DNA of 64,000 nucleotides from positions 13,742,433-13,806,432 of the forward strand of contig NC_092358.1 of assembly GCF_030848805.1 (NCBI RefSeq), in the 5' to 3' direction. Shown here in pieces: positions 33,841-44,999 of this stretch (its first letter is position 1; each line of letters opens with the position of its first letter). The stretch is from Temnothorax longispinosus. Lineage: Eukaryota; Arthropoda; Insecta; Hymenoptera; Formicidae. A program made the translations under genes and the position numbers. The notes under the pieces are model-generated. The model was not told the DNA's origin and searched no databases. It worked only from the letters and a program-made list of their open reading frames with translations.

Positions 33841-34154
33841 CATAATGTTTATCATCCACCCTTGGGAAAACATGTAGGAATAATATCGTGTAAGTAAAAG
33901 TAAGATTCAATGCGTACAAAAAAAGATCCATCTAATAATTATTTTAGTAATGCAAATACGGATGCAGGATGACAAGAAGAGCAGCAACAGTAGTTGCCGG
34001 ATCTTGCGTAAGATGGCGAGCAATCGAAAAAAGGACAGATGTCATTTCGTTAGACAAAGACAGATATAGGGAAAACAAAATTAGAAAGGTTGACATTATC
34101 GATATCGAGGAAGTTTGCCAGTCACTGCAGGATCCCCTTAAACCGAATGATTGA
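33841..34154. other. Spacer, small ORF of unknown nature
   Basis: A 61-codon frame (33969-34154) reads ERTDVISLDKDRYRENKIRK and leads into the Penelope RT region. It may be part of that ORF or of the interrupted Gypsy element. Not recognised. Confidence 0.3.
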
Positions 34155-35702
34155 TCTTCTCAGATGATTCAACTTATGCAAAATTAAAAAATGATCCCAG
34201 TAAACAATTGATCACAAAACTCAATAAACTAGTTAGATCATGGTATGACAATAACGTTATAGATAATTGCGCTTACTATCGTTAAATTGCACTAACGGTA
34301 GGTAATGATCCCAGTAAACGATGTTACGGACTGCCAAAAGTTCATAAAACGGGCTTTCTTTTACGCATCATTGTTTCGTCGATCGGGAGCCCACTTTATA
34401 ACATAGCCAGTTACTTACATACGATTTTAAAAGACACCTTACCGAAACCTAAATCGTACATTAAGGACAGTTGGTCGTTTGCAAAAATTATTAAAAATGA
34501 AATGATAAATTCTGACCAGGTCCTCGTTTCCTTTGATGTTACGTCGCTTTTCACGAATGTACCAAAAGAATTAGTCTTGAAGGGAATTGAAAAGCGATGG
34601 CACTTCATTTCTCCACACACGAAATTCTCTCCACCTCAATTTCTACACGCTGTTGACTTAATATTAAGCTCTACAAGCTTTTGCTTTAATGGGCAATTCT
34701 ATGAACAGATTTTTGGCAGTCCGATGGGTTCTCCATTTTCCCCTAAAGCTTCTGATATCGTAATGGAGGACTTGGAGAACGATTGCTTGTGTGCACTTGA
34801 TTTCGAAATTCAGTTTTTCCGTCGGTACGTTGATGATATCTTTGCCATAATACCTAAATCGAGATTAAATGACATACTCGATGTACTTAACAGTTACCAT
34901 CCAGGACTAAACTTCACCTTTGAATTGGAAAGTAACAATTCTCTCCCGTTTCTTGACACCGTAGTTATCAGGAATGAAAATCGGTTGATCACTAATTGGT
35001 ATAGAAAACCCACGTTTTCTGGCCGATATATCAACTTTTTTTCTAGCCACCCGTTTAAATATAAAGTTAACGCTATCACGAGTCTCCTTGATCGAGCCAT
35101 TTTATTGTCTGACGAAAGCTTCCATACATCTAATATTAATATAGTTAAAAAAATACTTTTGAACAATTTCTTTTCAATTGATCTCATTAATAAACACATT
35201 AATATTAGAATAAAAAAACTTCGGCATAGACGTTGATAACGCTCCGGGTAATTTATTCGATCCACGGAGATGCGTCGTACTACCGTATGTTAAAGGTCTT
35301 GGCGAAGATATACGTCTCACGCTGAATAATATTGGCCTTGATACTGTCCACACTGTCCCTAAAAAATTGGACGTCATTATTAAGAGAGGGAAGGACCGTC
35401 TTGATAGGAATAACTCGACTGAATTGGTCTACAGAATTAACTGCGATAACTGTTGTGCATCTTACATCGGACAAACAAAGCGATACCTTAAAACGCGTGT
35501 GGCGGAACATTTTAACGATATAAAGGAAGACAATAGTAAGCATTCCGTTGTCAGCAAACATCGCATTTCCCACGGGCATGATTTCAAATGGTCCGAGGTT
35601 GAGATACTGGACAGGAAAAAGAATACAAAAAAAGAGAAAAGTTGCGGAAATGTTTCTTATAAAAAAGACACCATTAATCTAAAAAAGACACGGATAATTT
35701 AA
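34155..35702 (+). pseudogene. Penelope-like element: reverse transcriptase and GIY-YIG endonuclease
   Basis: The upstream part is broken: DDSTYAKLKNDPSKQL and CYGLPKVHKTGF, then IIVSSIGSPLYNIASYL. The main RT frame (34502-35236) reads VSFDVTSLFTNVP, QIFGSPMGSPFSP and FFRRYVDDIFAI, the RT motifs in Penelope style. It continues LPFLDTVVIRNENRLITNWY. After a frameshift (35236-35367) comes the GIY-YIG domain: CDNCCASYIGQTKRYLKTRV with a downstream HRISHGHDFKWSEVEIL. This endonuclease nicks the target. At least three disruptions; not functional. Confidence 0.9.
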
Positions 35703-36015
35703 ATCCCATATACGATAACGTCATCTCGAGCGTATAATTTGTTTTGTTTTCTGCGATTGGTTACTCTAACCTGACAACCTTATAAACTTTTAAACATATG
35801 CGATACTGCCAGTTTGTTCCTGACTTCTATTGTATGAAAACATGAGTCGTTGTGTGGTCCGAAAAGCTTGATATTTCTTTGTAACTCCTAGACACTTTAA
35901 TCCGTTAATATGATACAAAATGTGAATTGGTGCTATCGTGCGACATTCTCCTGGTAAATGAGTACCCCTTTTTTTTGTTACTGTCTGTGGTTTTGACATC
36001 ATACTTATTAATTTT
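35703..36015. other. Spacer downstream of the Penelope-like element
   Basis: No clear gene. A 70-codon minus-strand frame (35790-36002) begins MMSKPQTVTKKRGTHLPG and has no recognisable content. The element's 3' end should lie here but no terminal repeat is visible. Confidence 0.35.
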
Positions 36016-37272
36016 GGTAATTATACAGTAATACGGACCACCCTCCGATGACCTTGACCTTGACATATGTTGTCAAGGTCACCCTCCTGAGTGACCTTCA
36101 GAACTTTTTAGCCGTTGGCCGTTATTCGTTAAAAAGTTATTAACAAAAAATGTTTCGAAAATATAGCAACTATTTTGAGTATTGAGAGGCATAAACGACC
36201 AATATTACGTCTTTTTTTTTAGGTAGAGAATATCTCGTTTCACGTGATAGTTGCTGCTTTACCAAAACACAACATTTAAAGCAGTAAATTTTTGATAAAT
36301 TGAAGTCTTTTTGTTAAAGCAGAGAATACTTTATTCACTGCTTTAAATGTTGTGTTTTGATAAAGTAGCAATTTTCACGCGAAACAAGGTATTCTCTGCT
36401 TTAAAAAAAAGATGTAATATTGGTTGTTTATGCCTCTTAATATTTAAAACTTTTTAGACACAAAAAATAGTCTTTTTTTAAGCAGAGAATACCTCGTTTC
36501 GCGTGAAAGTCGCTACTTTACCAAAACACAACATTTAAAGCAGTAAATTGTTGATAAATTAAAGTCTTTTTGTTAAAGCAGAGAATACTTTATTTCGCGA
36601 TAAGTCGCTGCTTTACCAAAAAAAGAAATTACAGAACGAAATGATAATAAGTATAATATTTATTTACTATGATAATAAGTATAATATTTATTTACTATAA
36701 TATTTATTCATTTATATTTTCTAAGTGTTTAAAACGCGTCAACTAACCTATGTAAGTTAGTGACGCGCTTTAAAAGTATTTAAGGGTCCGTTCCGTTTCA
36801 CGCATGATGCGCGCATTGTCTATAGTAGACGTTACGTATGCTATAGATAAATGCGCGCATATGCGTGAAACGGAACGGACCCCAGGTGTTTAAAGCGCGT
36901 CAACTAACCTATGTAGGTTAGTGACGCGCTTTAAAAGTATTTAACTGTTTAAAGCGCGTCACTAACCTACATAGGTTAGTTGACGCGCTTTAAACACTTA
37001 AATACTTTTAAAGCGCGTCACTAATCTATACGCTGAAAGAATATTTTGCGTAGAAAATGTATGCGTGAACTATTTCGACATATATATTAGTCATTTATGC
37101 CTTTCAATACTCAAAATAGCTGCTATATTTTTCAAACTTTTTTGTTAATAACTTTTTAACGAATTACGACCGTCGGCTAAAAACTTCTGAAGGTCACTTA
37201 GGAGGATGACCTTGACAACATATGTCAAGGTCAAGGTCATCGGAGGGTGGTCCATATTACTGTATAATTACC
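36016..37272. mobile_element. Foldback element (1,257 bp), nested palindromes
   Basis: Outer inverted ends read GGTAATTATACAGTAATA and its complement, then GACCACCCTCCGATGACC. Each terminal arm (about 170 bp) carries CCTTGACATATGTTGTCAAGG and TATAGCAGCTATTTTGAGTA. Inside are a second palindrome (36186-36440, with TTTAAAGCAG repeats) and repeated TTAGTGACGCGCTTTAAA motifs in both orientations (36730-37025). It is related to the shorter element at 4869-5601. No ORF. Confidence 0.85.
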
Positions 37273-37498
37273 TTTTTTTTATAAACTTCTGCTATGACGA
37301 GCTCTTCGATATCTTCCTTTGCAATTGGTTTCATAAGATTATTACTTAAAGACAAATAATGTTATGTAATTATTACGTTTAATACTAACATTAATACTAT
37401 ATATTTGACATTATCAAGAGACACGGCAGTGTCTCGCGCCAAGTACGCGCGGAGCGAGACAATACAGGTTATATTTACGCGAAGACACAGATTTGCAA
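37273..37498. other. Spacer
   Basis: Minus-strand ATG near 37335 opens MKPIAKEDIEELVIAEVYKK and then runs into the foldback; this could be a cut first exon. GAGACACGGCAGTGTCTCG (37419-37437) is a hairpin shared with 42487-42505. Nothing else is recognised. Confidence 0.3.
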
Positions 37499-38163
37499 AT
37501 TAAGAAATAAGAAATAAAAAATAAGAAATAAAAAATAAGAAATAAGAAATAAGAAATAAGAGATAAAGATAAGAGATAAGAAATAAGAAATAAGAAATAA
37601 GAAATAAGAAATAAGAAATAAGAAATAAGAAATAAGAAAATAAGAAATAAGAAATAAGAAATAAGAAATAAGAAATAAGAAATAAGAAATAAGAAATAAG
37701 AAATAAGAAATAAGAAATAAGAAATAAGAAATAAGAAATAGAAATAAGAAATAAGAAATAAGAAATAAGAAATAAGAAATAAGAAATAAGAAATAAGAAA
37801 TAAGAAATAAGAAATAAGAAATAAGAAATAAGAAATAAGAAATAAGAAATAAGAAATAAGAAATAAGAAATAAGAAATAAAGAAATAAGAAATAAGAAAT
37901 AAGAAATAAGAAATAAGAAATAAGAAATAAGAAATAAGAAATAAGAAATAAGAAATAAGAAATAAGAAATAAGAAATAAGAAATAAGAAATAAGAAATAA
38001 GAAATAAGAAATAAGAAATAAGAAATAAGAAATAAGAAATAAGAAATAAGAAATAAGAAATAAGAAATAAGAAATAAGAAATAAGAAATAAGAAATAAGA
38101 AATAAGAAATAAGAAAAGAAATAAGAAATAAGAAATAAGAAATAAGAAATAAGAAATAAGAAA
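37499..38163. repeat. (AAGAAAT)n microsatellite, about 95 copies
   Basis: A 7-bp unit repeated with rare one-base slips over about 660 bp. Minus-strand frames of about 240 codons (ISYFLFL repeats) are only this repeat read as protein. Confidence 0.97.
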
Positions 38164-38603
38164 TCCGGTTCACATTTTGATTTAATATATCGTTTATACC
38201 CTCGCACACCCCCAAGCACCCTTCACATTCTTACTGATCTCCTCTCACGTCATTCATTTAACCATTCCCTACCCCGCTTCCACCCACCTAAATAAAAAAT
38301 CATATTTTTGATAAATTGATTTTAATATTCGCGTACATCCCCAAGTATCCTTCACTCTACCCTCACATAAAAAACACCTTAATAGAGAGTCTTTCTATTC
38401 CAACCGAATTGGTAGTAGCCTTGACAAAATTATTATGATATAAAATTGCATTACTTTATTCAATTCAATCCAAGCGATGTGTATTTTTCCAAAAATTCTT
38501 AACAAAACTATAATATCGCAAAGTTCCGTTAATTAACTTAACTCAAGTAATATGTATTTTTAACATCAAACAAATCTATGAAATCTTTACATTGTGTCAA
38601 TTA
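38164..38603. other. Spacer, part of a dispersed AT-rich repeat
   Basis: No gene. The stretch 38500-38603 resembles 42150-42230 (TTAACTTAACTCAAGTAATATG, AAATCTTTAMATTG), the repeat into which the LINE inserted. Confidence 0.45.
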
Positions 38604-41600
38604 ACATTTAAAAAGATTACAGAAAGGTATGAGTGTGAAGGAATAATTATAGGTGGTGATTTCAATATAAGGATAGGAGAGTTAAGAGGGGATAAAGTTG
38701 CGGAGTACGATATAGAAAGAAAAAGCAAGGATAAAATATTAGGTAATAAAGGTAGGCAGCTTATGGATATGTTGGATGAAAGAGGTTGGCATATATTGAA
38801 CGTAGAACAGAAGGGGATTGGGAAGGTGACTTTACTTATGTAGGTGCGAGAGACAGCTCGGTAATTGACTATACTATTGTAAACGAATATATACAAGATA
38901 ATGTTTTAGAATTTAAGATAGACGACAGGATGAACTCGGACCACATGCCTTTGTCAGTGGAAATGAAGGGGATTGGAAGACAAACAGCAGAAATAGGAGA
39001 AGAAGCGGACAAGGAAGAAGAAAACATAAGGAGAATAATAAACTGGAATATGGAAGCGAGGAAATTATACAAGGAAGAGACGATGGAGCTAGGAGAAATG
39101 GAGTGGCAAAAGTCATGGTCGGTTGAGGAAAAATGGAGAAGAATTAAAGAGTTTATTTATAAGGCAATAATTTATAAGGAGATTAAGAAGACGAAGAGGA
39201 GGGAATTAGGACACAAGGACTGGTGGAACAGGAGCTGCACTAACATAAGAAAAAGAGGGAGGTGAAAAGGAAATACAGAAGATGAAAGTTAAGAAAGGTA
39301 GAAAAGAAGACTTTATAAAAGGAAGGAGAGACTTAAAAATGTTGTTGGAGAGAAGAAGGAAAGACAAATTACAAGAAGAAGAGGAGGAGCTGAGAAACCT
39401 GAGGAATGAAAAAGAAGTTTGGAGATATATAAATAGGCGAAGGAAGAAGAAGGACTGGATAGAGAACAATATACAGGAAGAAGAATGGAGAAATTATTTT
39501 ATGAAGCTATTAGGAGGTAAGGAGAGAGAGGTAATAAATAAGAAAAATGGAATCGAAAGAAAGTTAGACGGAAAAGAGGAAGGTATAAGTGAGGGGGAAA
39601 TAAGAACCAAGAAGCACGAGAGGTATGAGCAGGAAGAAGAGAAAGAGTTAAATGAAGAGAAGATAGCCGATGCGGTAAAGAAGATGAAATTAGGTAAAGC
39701 AGCGGGAATAGATGGGATCCCAATAGAGGCCTGGATGTATGGTGGTTTAGCGGTGAGGAGTTGTCTGGTAGATCTAATAAACCAAATATGGAAGGAAGGA
39801 ACTATTCCAACAGAGTGGAGACTGAGCATAGTGGTGCCGTTGTATAAGAGAGGTAATAAAGAGAAGACGGAAAGTTATAGAAGAATCTTGCTACTATGTT
39901 CAGCTTATAAGGTGTATGCCGAAATCCTGAAAAACAGACTGGAGGATGCTATAGAATTCAGGTATGCTACCTGAAAGCCAGGCTGGTTTCAGAAAAGGTA
40001 GGTCTACAATGGATAACATCTTCATTTTAAACCACATTACGCAGAGGGAGAAAGAAAAAGAACGTGGAGATAACAAGGTATATGCACTTTTTGTGGATCT
40101 GAAAGCGGCTTTTGACAACGTAGATAGAGAAAAATTATGGAAGGTAATGGAAGAAAAAGAAGTGGGACGCAACTTGATAAGCAGGATTAAAGGAATTTAT
40201 GAAGAAACGGAAACGACAGTCAGGACAAAAACGGGTCTCACAAGAAGGTTCATCACGATGAAAGGTGTAAGATAGGACTGTGTTTTGAGTCCAGACCTGT
40301 TTAGTCTTTATATTCCGGATTTAGATAAACCGTTAGATAAACGTAATGTAGGAGGTATTGTAATAGAAATGTGTAGGGTCTGGTCGTTAGCTTACGCTGA
40401 CGATATGGTACTAATGGCTAAGAATAAAAAGGCACTGGAGGATATGATGGATACATTAAAGTTATTTTTGAAGGTCAGGAAGCTGGAATTAAGTACGGAA
40501 AAAACAAAAGTTATAATTTTTAACAGTGGAGGTAAGATAGGTAGTAGGAGATGGATGTGGGGCAAGGAAAGAATAGAAGAAGTACAGAAATTTAAGTATT
40601 TAGGTTTCACGTTTAACAGGAAAGGAAATTACACGGATCACATAAAAGAATTGAGTAGGAAAGGTTCCTACCTTTATAGCAGTTAATAAGGTTATTTATA
40701 GCAGTTAATAAGGTATGGGGTCTGGGTGAAAGGATATGTAAAGACGATGTTAGGAGAAGATGGATATTATTTAAGTATCTAGTTAAGAGTGTTATGGAAT
40801 ACGGGGTGGAAGTGTGGGGTTAGGAGAAAAAAAGTGTATTAGAAAAGATAATGTTAGACTATATTAGATGGATTTTATATTAGATTTTTGTACGCCAAGG
40901 TATGTGATCTTAAGAGAGTTAGGTTTAGAAAAACTAAAGTTTGATTCGGGATTAAGAGCAATGAGCTATGAGAAAAGAAGTAGAGAAAGTGGAAGGAATA
41001 GGTTTGTTGCTGCAAACTGGGAGGAAAAAGATAAAGTGGAGAATGGTTTGGTGAAAGAGAAAAAAGATTTATTCAGTAAAGAAAGAGAGAGTTATTATAA
41101 CAGGTTGGGATGGGGCCTTGAGGCTATAAGAATTTCAAGACGGGAGGGTACTGATATGGACAAGATAGTTAGAGAAAGAGAACAGGATATACAAGAACAA
41201 ATTATAGATTGCAAAGTCAGAAACGCGAGGTACAATAAAAGATATAAGGAGATAGATGCAAGTTGTGAAAAGCCTAGGTATTTATTAAAAAAAATATGGA
41301 TAAGTTAATGGCAAGTGATGGAATAAGAGCTTTAATAAAATTAAGATGTGGTAATATGGAGGAAGCAAACAAATACTGGTTAGAGGACGAGGAAGTATGG
41401 TGTAGATTTTGTAAGGTGGGAAAGGATAATTTAGAACATTATGTGGGAGACTGCATAGTAATAGGTGACTGATTCATTAATCTAGGTAATAATAATAAGG
41501 AAAGATTGAATAAGCTTTGCAATGACGTTTTAGATATAGAAAAAGGGAGGGTATTAAAAAGGCTGTGGAAAGAGAAAGATTTATTGAAGGAAAGATAAGA

Positions 41601-41774
41601 CCGGAATCATAGGAAACGAGTTAGTTGAAGTAGGTTAGAACACAATATTGTAAATAGTTAAGTAGATTGTAAGGAGTAAGACAAGGTGTGGACGGATAAG
41701 TGTTTAAGGTTTCTGTTTGTAAACCGAGTCCTCTTCTTGGCTTTAAGCTGAAAATAAATATATGTATATCTATC
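38604..41774 (+). mobile_element. APE-type LINE, 5'-truncated, 16-bp TSD
   Basis: Flanked by TACATTGTGTCAATTA at 38588-38603 and 41775-41790, a target duplication of 16 bp, so the insertion limits are exact. The interior encodes endonuclease and reverse transcriptase of a non-LTR element. The 3' tail is a short TATATGTATATCTATC run rather than poly(A). The full 5' end and first ORF are missing. Confidence 0.92.
38610..41608 (+). pseudogene. LINE endonuclease / reverse transcriptase, broken
   Basis: Endonuclease: GIIIGGDFNIRIGELRG, then after a shift GDFTYVGARDSSVIDYTI and DRMNSDHMPL (catalytic His-Pro end). A basic linker follows. RT: KLGKAAGIDGIPIEAW, SIVVPLYKRGNK, GFRKGRSTMDNIFIL, VYALFVDLKAAFDNVD (motif A), VLSPDLFSLYI, SLAYADDMVLMA (motif C YADD) and KYLGFTFNRKG. 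The C-terminal domain includes CRFCKVGKDNLEHYVGDC, a zinc-knuckle. Frameshifts or stops occur near 38840, 39265, 39970, 40275, 40686, 40820 and 41310. Family: Jockey/R1-like clade, not resolved further. Same family as the fragment at 59625. Confidence 0.88.
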
Positions 41775-41790
41775 TACATTGTGTCAATTA

Positions 41791-43016
41791 GATAAAGAAT
41801 GTATGACAACAATTTTAAAACATTAAAAATATTTTAAAAACAAAAGAATATAAGGTATTTAAATTTAAAGTTTATATACAAAGTGTAAAGGCGTTACAAA
41901 CTGTTATTTTTAAAGCTAAGCTAAAATATAAAAATTTTGTTTCTTAGAAATAATAGTCTGTAACACCTTTAGCTTTCACCATGTATACTGTTTATAAGAT
42001 TCGTAATGCTACAAAATGTGTGATATCAATGCGAAATTATCTTTTTCAAAAAAAAGCGCCAAGTACACGCACAATGTATGTTATAAATCCAAAAATTCAA
42101 CCTAAGTAGTATAGTAACTTTATTTCTTTTTAACAAAATTATTATATCACAAAATTGGTTGCTTAACTCAACCCAAGTGACATGTATTTCAAAAAAAGAT
42201 GTGAAATCTTTAAATTGCGCCAATTTCAAAAAGAATATATATATATATTGCTTTAAAAAATAATTGTTGTGCAACTACTTAAAAAAAAATAAAACCTATG
42301 TATATATTTTTGTGTTCCCATTCAAGGGTTTTCCTATTCCAACCTAAGTGGTAGTAGCTTTAATTCTCCTTAATAAAATTATAATATTACAAAGAATTAT
42401 TTTAATCACAAAGAATTAAAGAAGTAACAGTACAAAATGAAAATATTTAATCAAAATAAAATAAGAAAAAAGTATATGTTTTGTTTCGCCAATCAAGAGA
42501 CACGGTAGTGTCTCGTGCCAAGTACACGCGGAGCGAGACCGACCGTGACTCTTTTACGCGACGCGACGGGTTGCGAGTACCCGAGATGTTGAGATCTCGA
42601 TAACGAGTGAACGGATCAAGTTCTAAGTAGGCTTGATCGATAGCTTGGGGTCCAATTAGGGGGGGGAGGGTGTCTTATAATATTCCGCTACGTGCCCTAC
42701 GAGCGGAGATATTGCGACGCAAAGTCCAAATGTGAAAATTTATTTTTAAGATACTCCTTCTCCTCCTCCTCCTAACGCCGACGTCTCAATATTATTATGA
42801 TTATCAGAGAAACGTCCCTTTCACTTTTTCGACGCTGGCGGCGCAGGTATCGCCAGTTTCGATATCGCGCGCGTATTTCGAAATTAGGTCGATAGACTTA
42901 TCGGTCAGGAGGAAGATTTCTATTTAGGTAAATTAAGTATATATATATAATATATATTGAGTCAACGGAAAAGAAGGTTCTTACGCTTGGCAGAAAGTGC
43001 CGCTAGGGAATTTTTA
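41791..43016. other. Non-coding, dispersed GCGCCAAGTACACGC repeat family
   Basis: Contains an imperfect stem (AAATAATAGTCTGTAACACC with its complement near 41890) and GCGCCAAGTACACGC at 42057, also seen in either strand near 37439, 42510, 45220, 45415, 47600, 47790 and 51095. 42560-43000 is mixed GC with a GGGGGGGAGGG tract (42660). I see no gene. Confidence 0.45.
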
Positions 43017-43822
43017 AGTCGATTCTTATGAATCAAGCTTGAATTCGATGTCTAGGTATCCCAGGTTGCCGATGACGAGGTCCAGATAGTGCGCTTCATA
43101 GTTTTCGGTGTCCAGGTGTAATAATACGTTGAATTCGATGTCTACGTGTCCCAGGTTGCCGATGACGAGGTCCACATAGTGCGCTCCGTAGTTTTCAGTG
43201 TCTACGTGTATTAATACCTTGAATTCGATGTCCACGTGTTCCAGGTTGCCGATGACAGGATCCAGATAGTGCGCTTCCTAGTTTTCGGTGTCCAGGTGTA
43301 ATCGTACGTTGAATTCGATGTCTAGGTGTCCCAGGTTGCCGATGACGAGGTCCACATAGTGCGCTTCGTAGTTTTCGGTGTCCAGGTGTAATAATACGTT
43401 GAATGCGATGTCTAGGTGTCTCAGGTTGCCGATGACGAGGTCCACATAGTGCGCTTTGTAGTTTTTGGTGTCTAGGTGTATTAATAACTTAAAATCTGAA
43501 TGTAGGACACGTAGATATCGAATTCGAGGTATTAATACACGTAAACACCGAAAATTACGGAGCGCACTATGTGAACCTCGTCATCGGCAACGTGGGACAC
43601 CTAGACATCGAATTCAACGTATTATTACATCTGGACACCGAAAACTATAAAGCGCACTATCTGGAGCCCGTCATCGGCAACCTGGAACACGTGGACATCG
43701 AATTCAAGGTATTAATACACCTGGATACCGAAAACTATGGAGCGCACTATGTGGACCTTGTCATCGGCAAACTGGGACACCTAGACATCGAATTCAAGCT
43801 TGATTCATAAGAATCGACTTAC
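43017..43822. mobile_element. Foldback made of inverted 90-bp repeat arrays
   Basis: Ends are GTCGATTCTTATGAATCAAGCTTGAATTCG and its complement. The left half has five direct 90-bp units (starting GAATTCGATG at 43041, 43131, 43221, 43311, 43401); the right half has about three in the opposite orientation, centre near 43500. The unit contains CAGGTTGCCGATGACGAGGT. Read outward, the unit is open as a 30-residue repeat (VIGNLGHLDIEF ... HLDTENYGAHYVDL). Confidence 0.88.
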
Positions 43823-43839
43823 AAATTCCCTAGTGGCAG

Positions 43840-44045
43840 AATTAAAATTATGTCATAACATAATAAAAATTCGCTGAATTAAAATTATGTCTAGACATAA
43901 TAATAATTGGACGAATTAAAATTATGTCTAATAAAAATTGAATGAATTAAAATTATGTCTGACAAAAATAATTCCGCATTTTTATTATGTGTATACACAT
44001 AATTTTAATTCATACAATTTTTATTATGTGTACACATAATTTGTT
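43840..44045. repeat. GAATTAAAATTATG repeats, hairpin-forming
   Basis: Four direct copies of GAATTAAAATTATGTC at 30-45-bp spacing, followed by inverted copies (TTTTTATTATGTGTATACACATAA). It adjoins the foldback and may be its target or a separate MITE. Confidence 0.65.
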
Positions 44046-44990
44046 TTCGATTAAGATACGAATCTTTTTCCGTTAGTTTGTAAGTTTCATGATTAAAAAG
44101 ATCATGTATTATTAACATATAACTAAGATTTATAGAATCGTTATTAATTTTATTATATATCTTAATTGCGCGAATCTCTGTTTTATAAAAATTATGCACA
44201 ATATTCTTATGCAAGGATACTTGTTTAATTATTTCTTCCTATTGCATTTAAGTATAGAAAAATATAAATTTCTATGTGTTTGCACTTTATATTTAATGAG
44301 CAGGCAATTAAATATATATGATTCAATTTGCCTCTATGTCTCTTTATTGACTCACATAGTTATATACTTTTAAATATTTTTCTTTTCTGAAATTCAATCA
44401 ATTGAATAGCAAAAACTACGTTATCATATTATATATTTTTGGTACGTAGTGTGCAAATGTATTTTGAAATAAAGATTATATATTTTCTACTGAATTATTT
44501 ACACACACACATGCGGTTTCAGAGAATCATTTTTCGCCAACTCAAATATGTTCCTACTCAACTGTCAAAATATGAAAGATAATTTTATCTAGTTGTGACA
44601 TTCGCTCGAATTCTCGAAATAATTTTCAAGGATGTGAGTACGAATATATATATATCGTACTATTTAATATTTATAATAGAAAATTATAAACGATGCGTTA
44701 TGTATGAGAAATTTAACAGAATTGCTTTTATCAAATAGAATTAATTTGCGATTAGTTGAAGGGAATAAAAGAATAAACAAATCGGGTAAATTTCAGACAC
44801 GTGTTACAGGTGTCCATCTGTAATTATCAAAAATATCGATACCTGAAGATATCGGTACATATACAGTTGCGAACAACATTCAGTAAGACATGCGAATAAA
44901 AATAAATAAAGAATTTCACAGTTAACGACTTATTAACATTAATCATGCTATATTGCGATTATGTTTTATGTTGAAATTGAAAAATATATA
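44046..44990. other. AT-rich stretch without a recognised gene
   Basis: No frame longer than about 70 codons and none protein-like. A short ACACACACAC run near 44500. Nothing else is seen. Confidence 0.5.
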
Positions 44991-44999
44991 CAAGGTGTA

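Noticed and set aside
37475..38219. Minus-strand frames of about 240 codons (ISYFLFL repeats)
   Set aside because: Pure translation of the 7-bp microsatellite, which is open in more than one frame.
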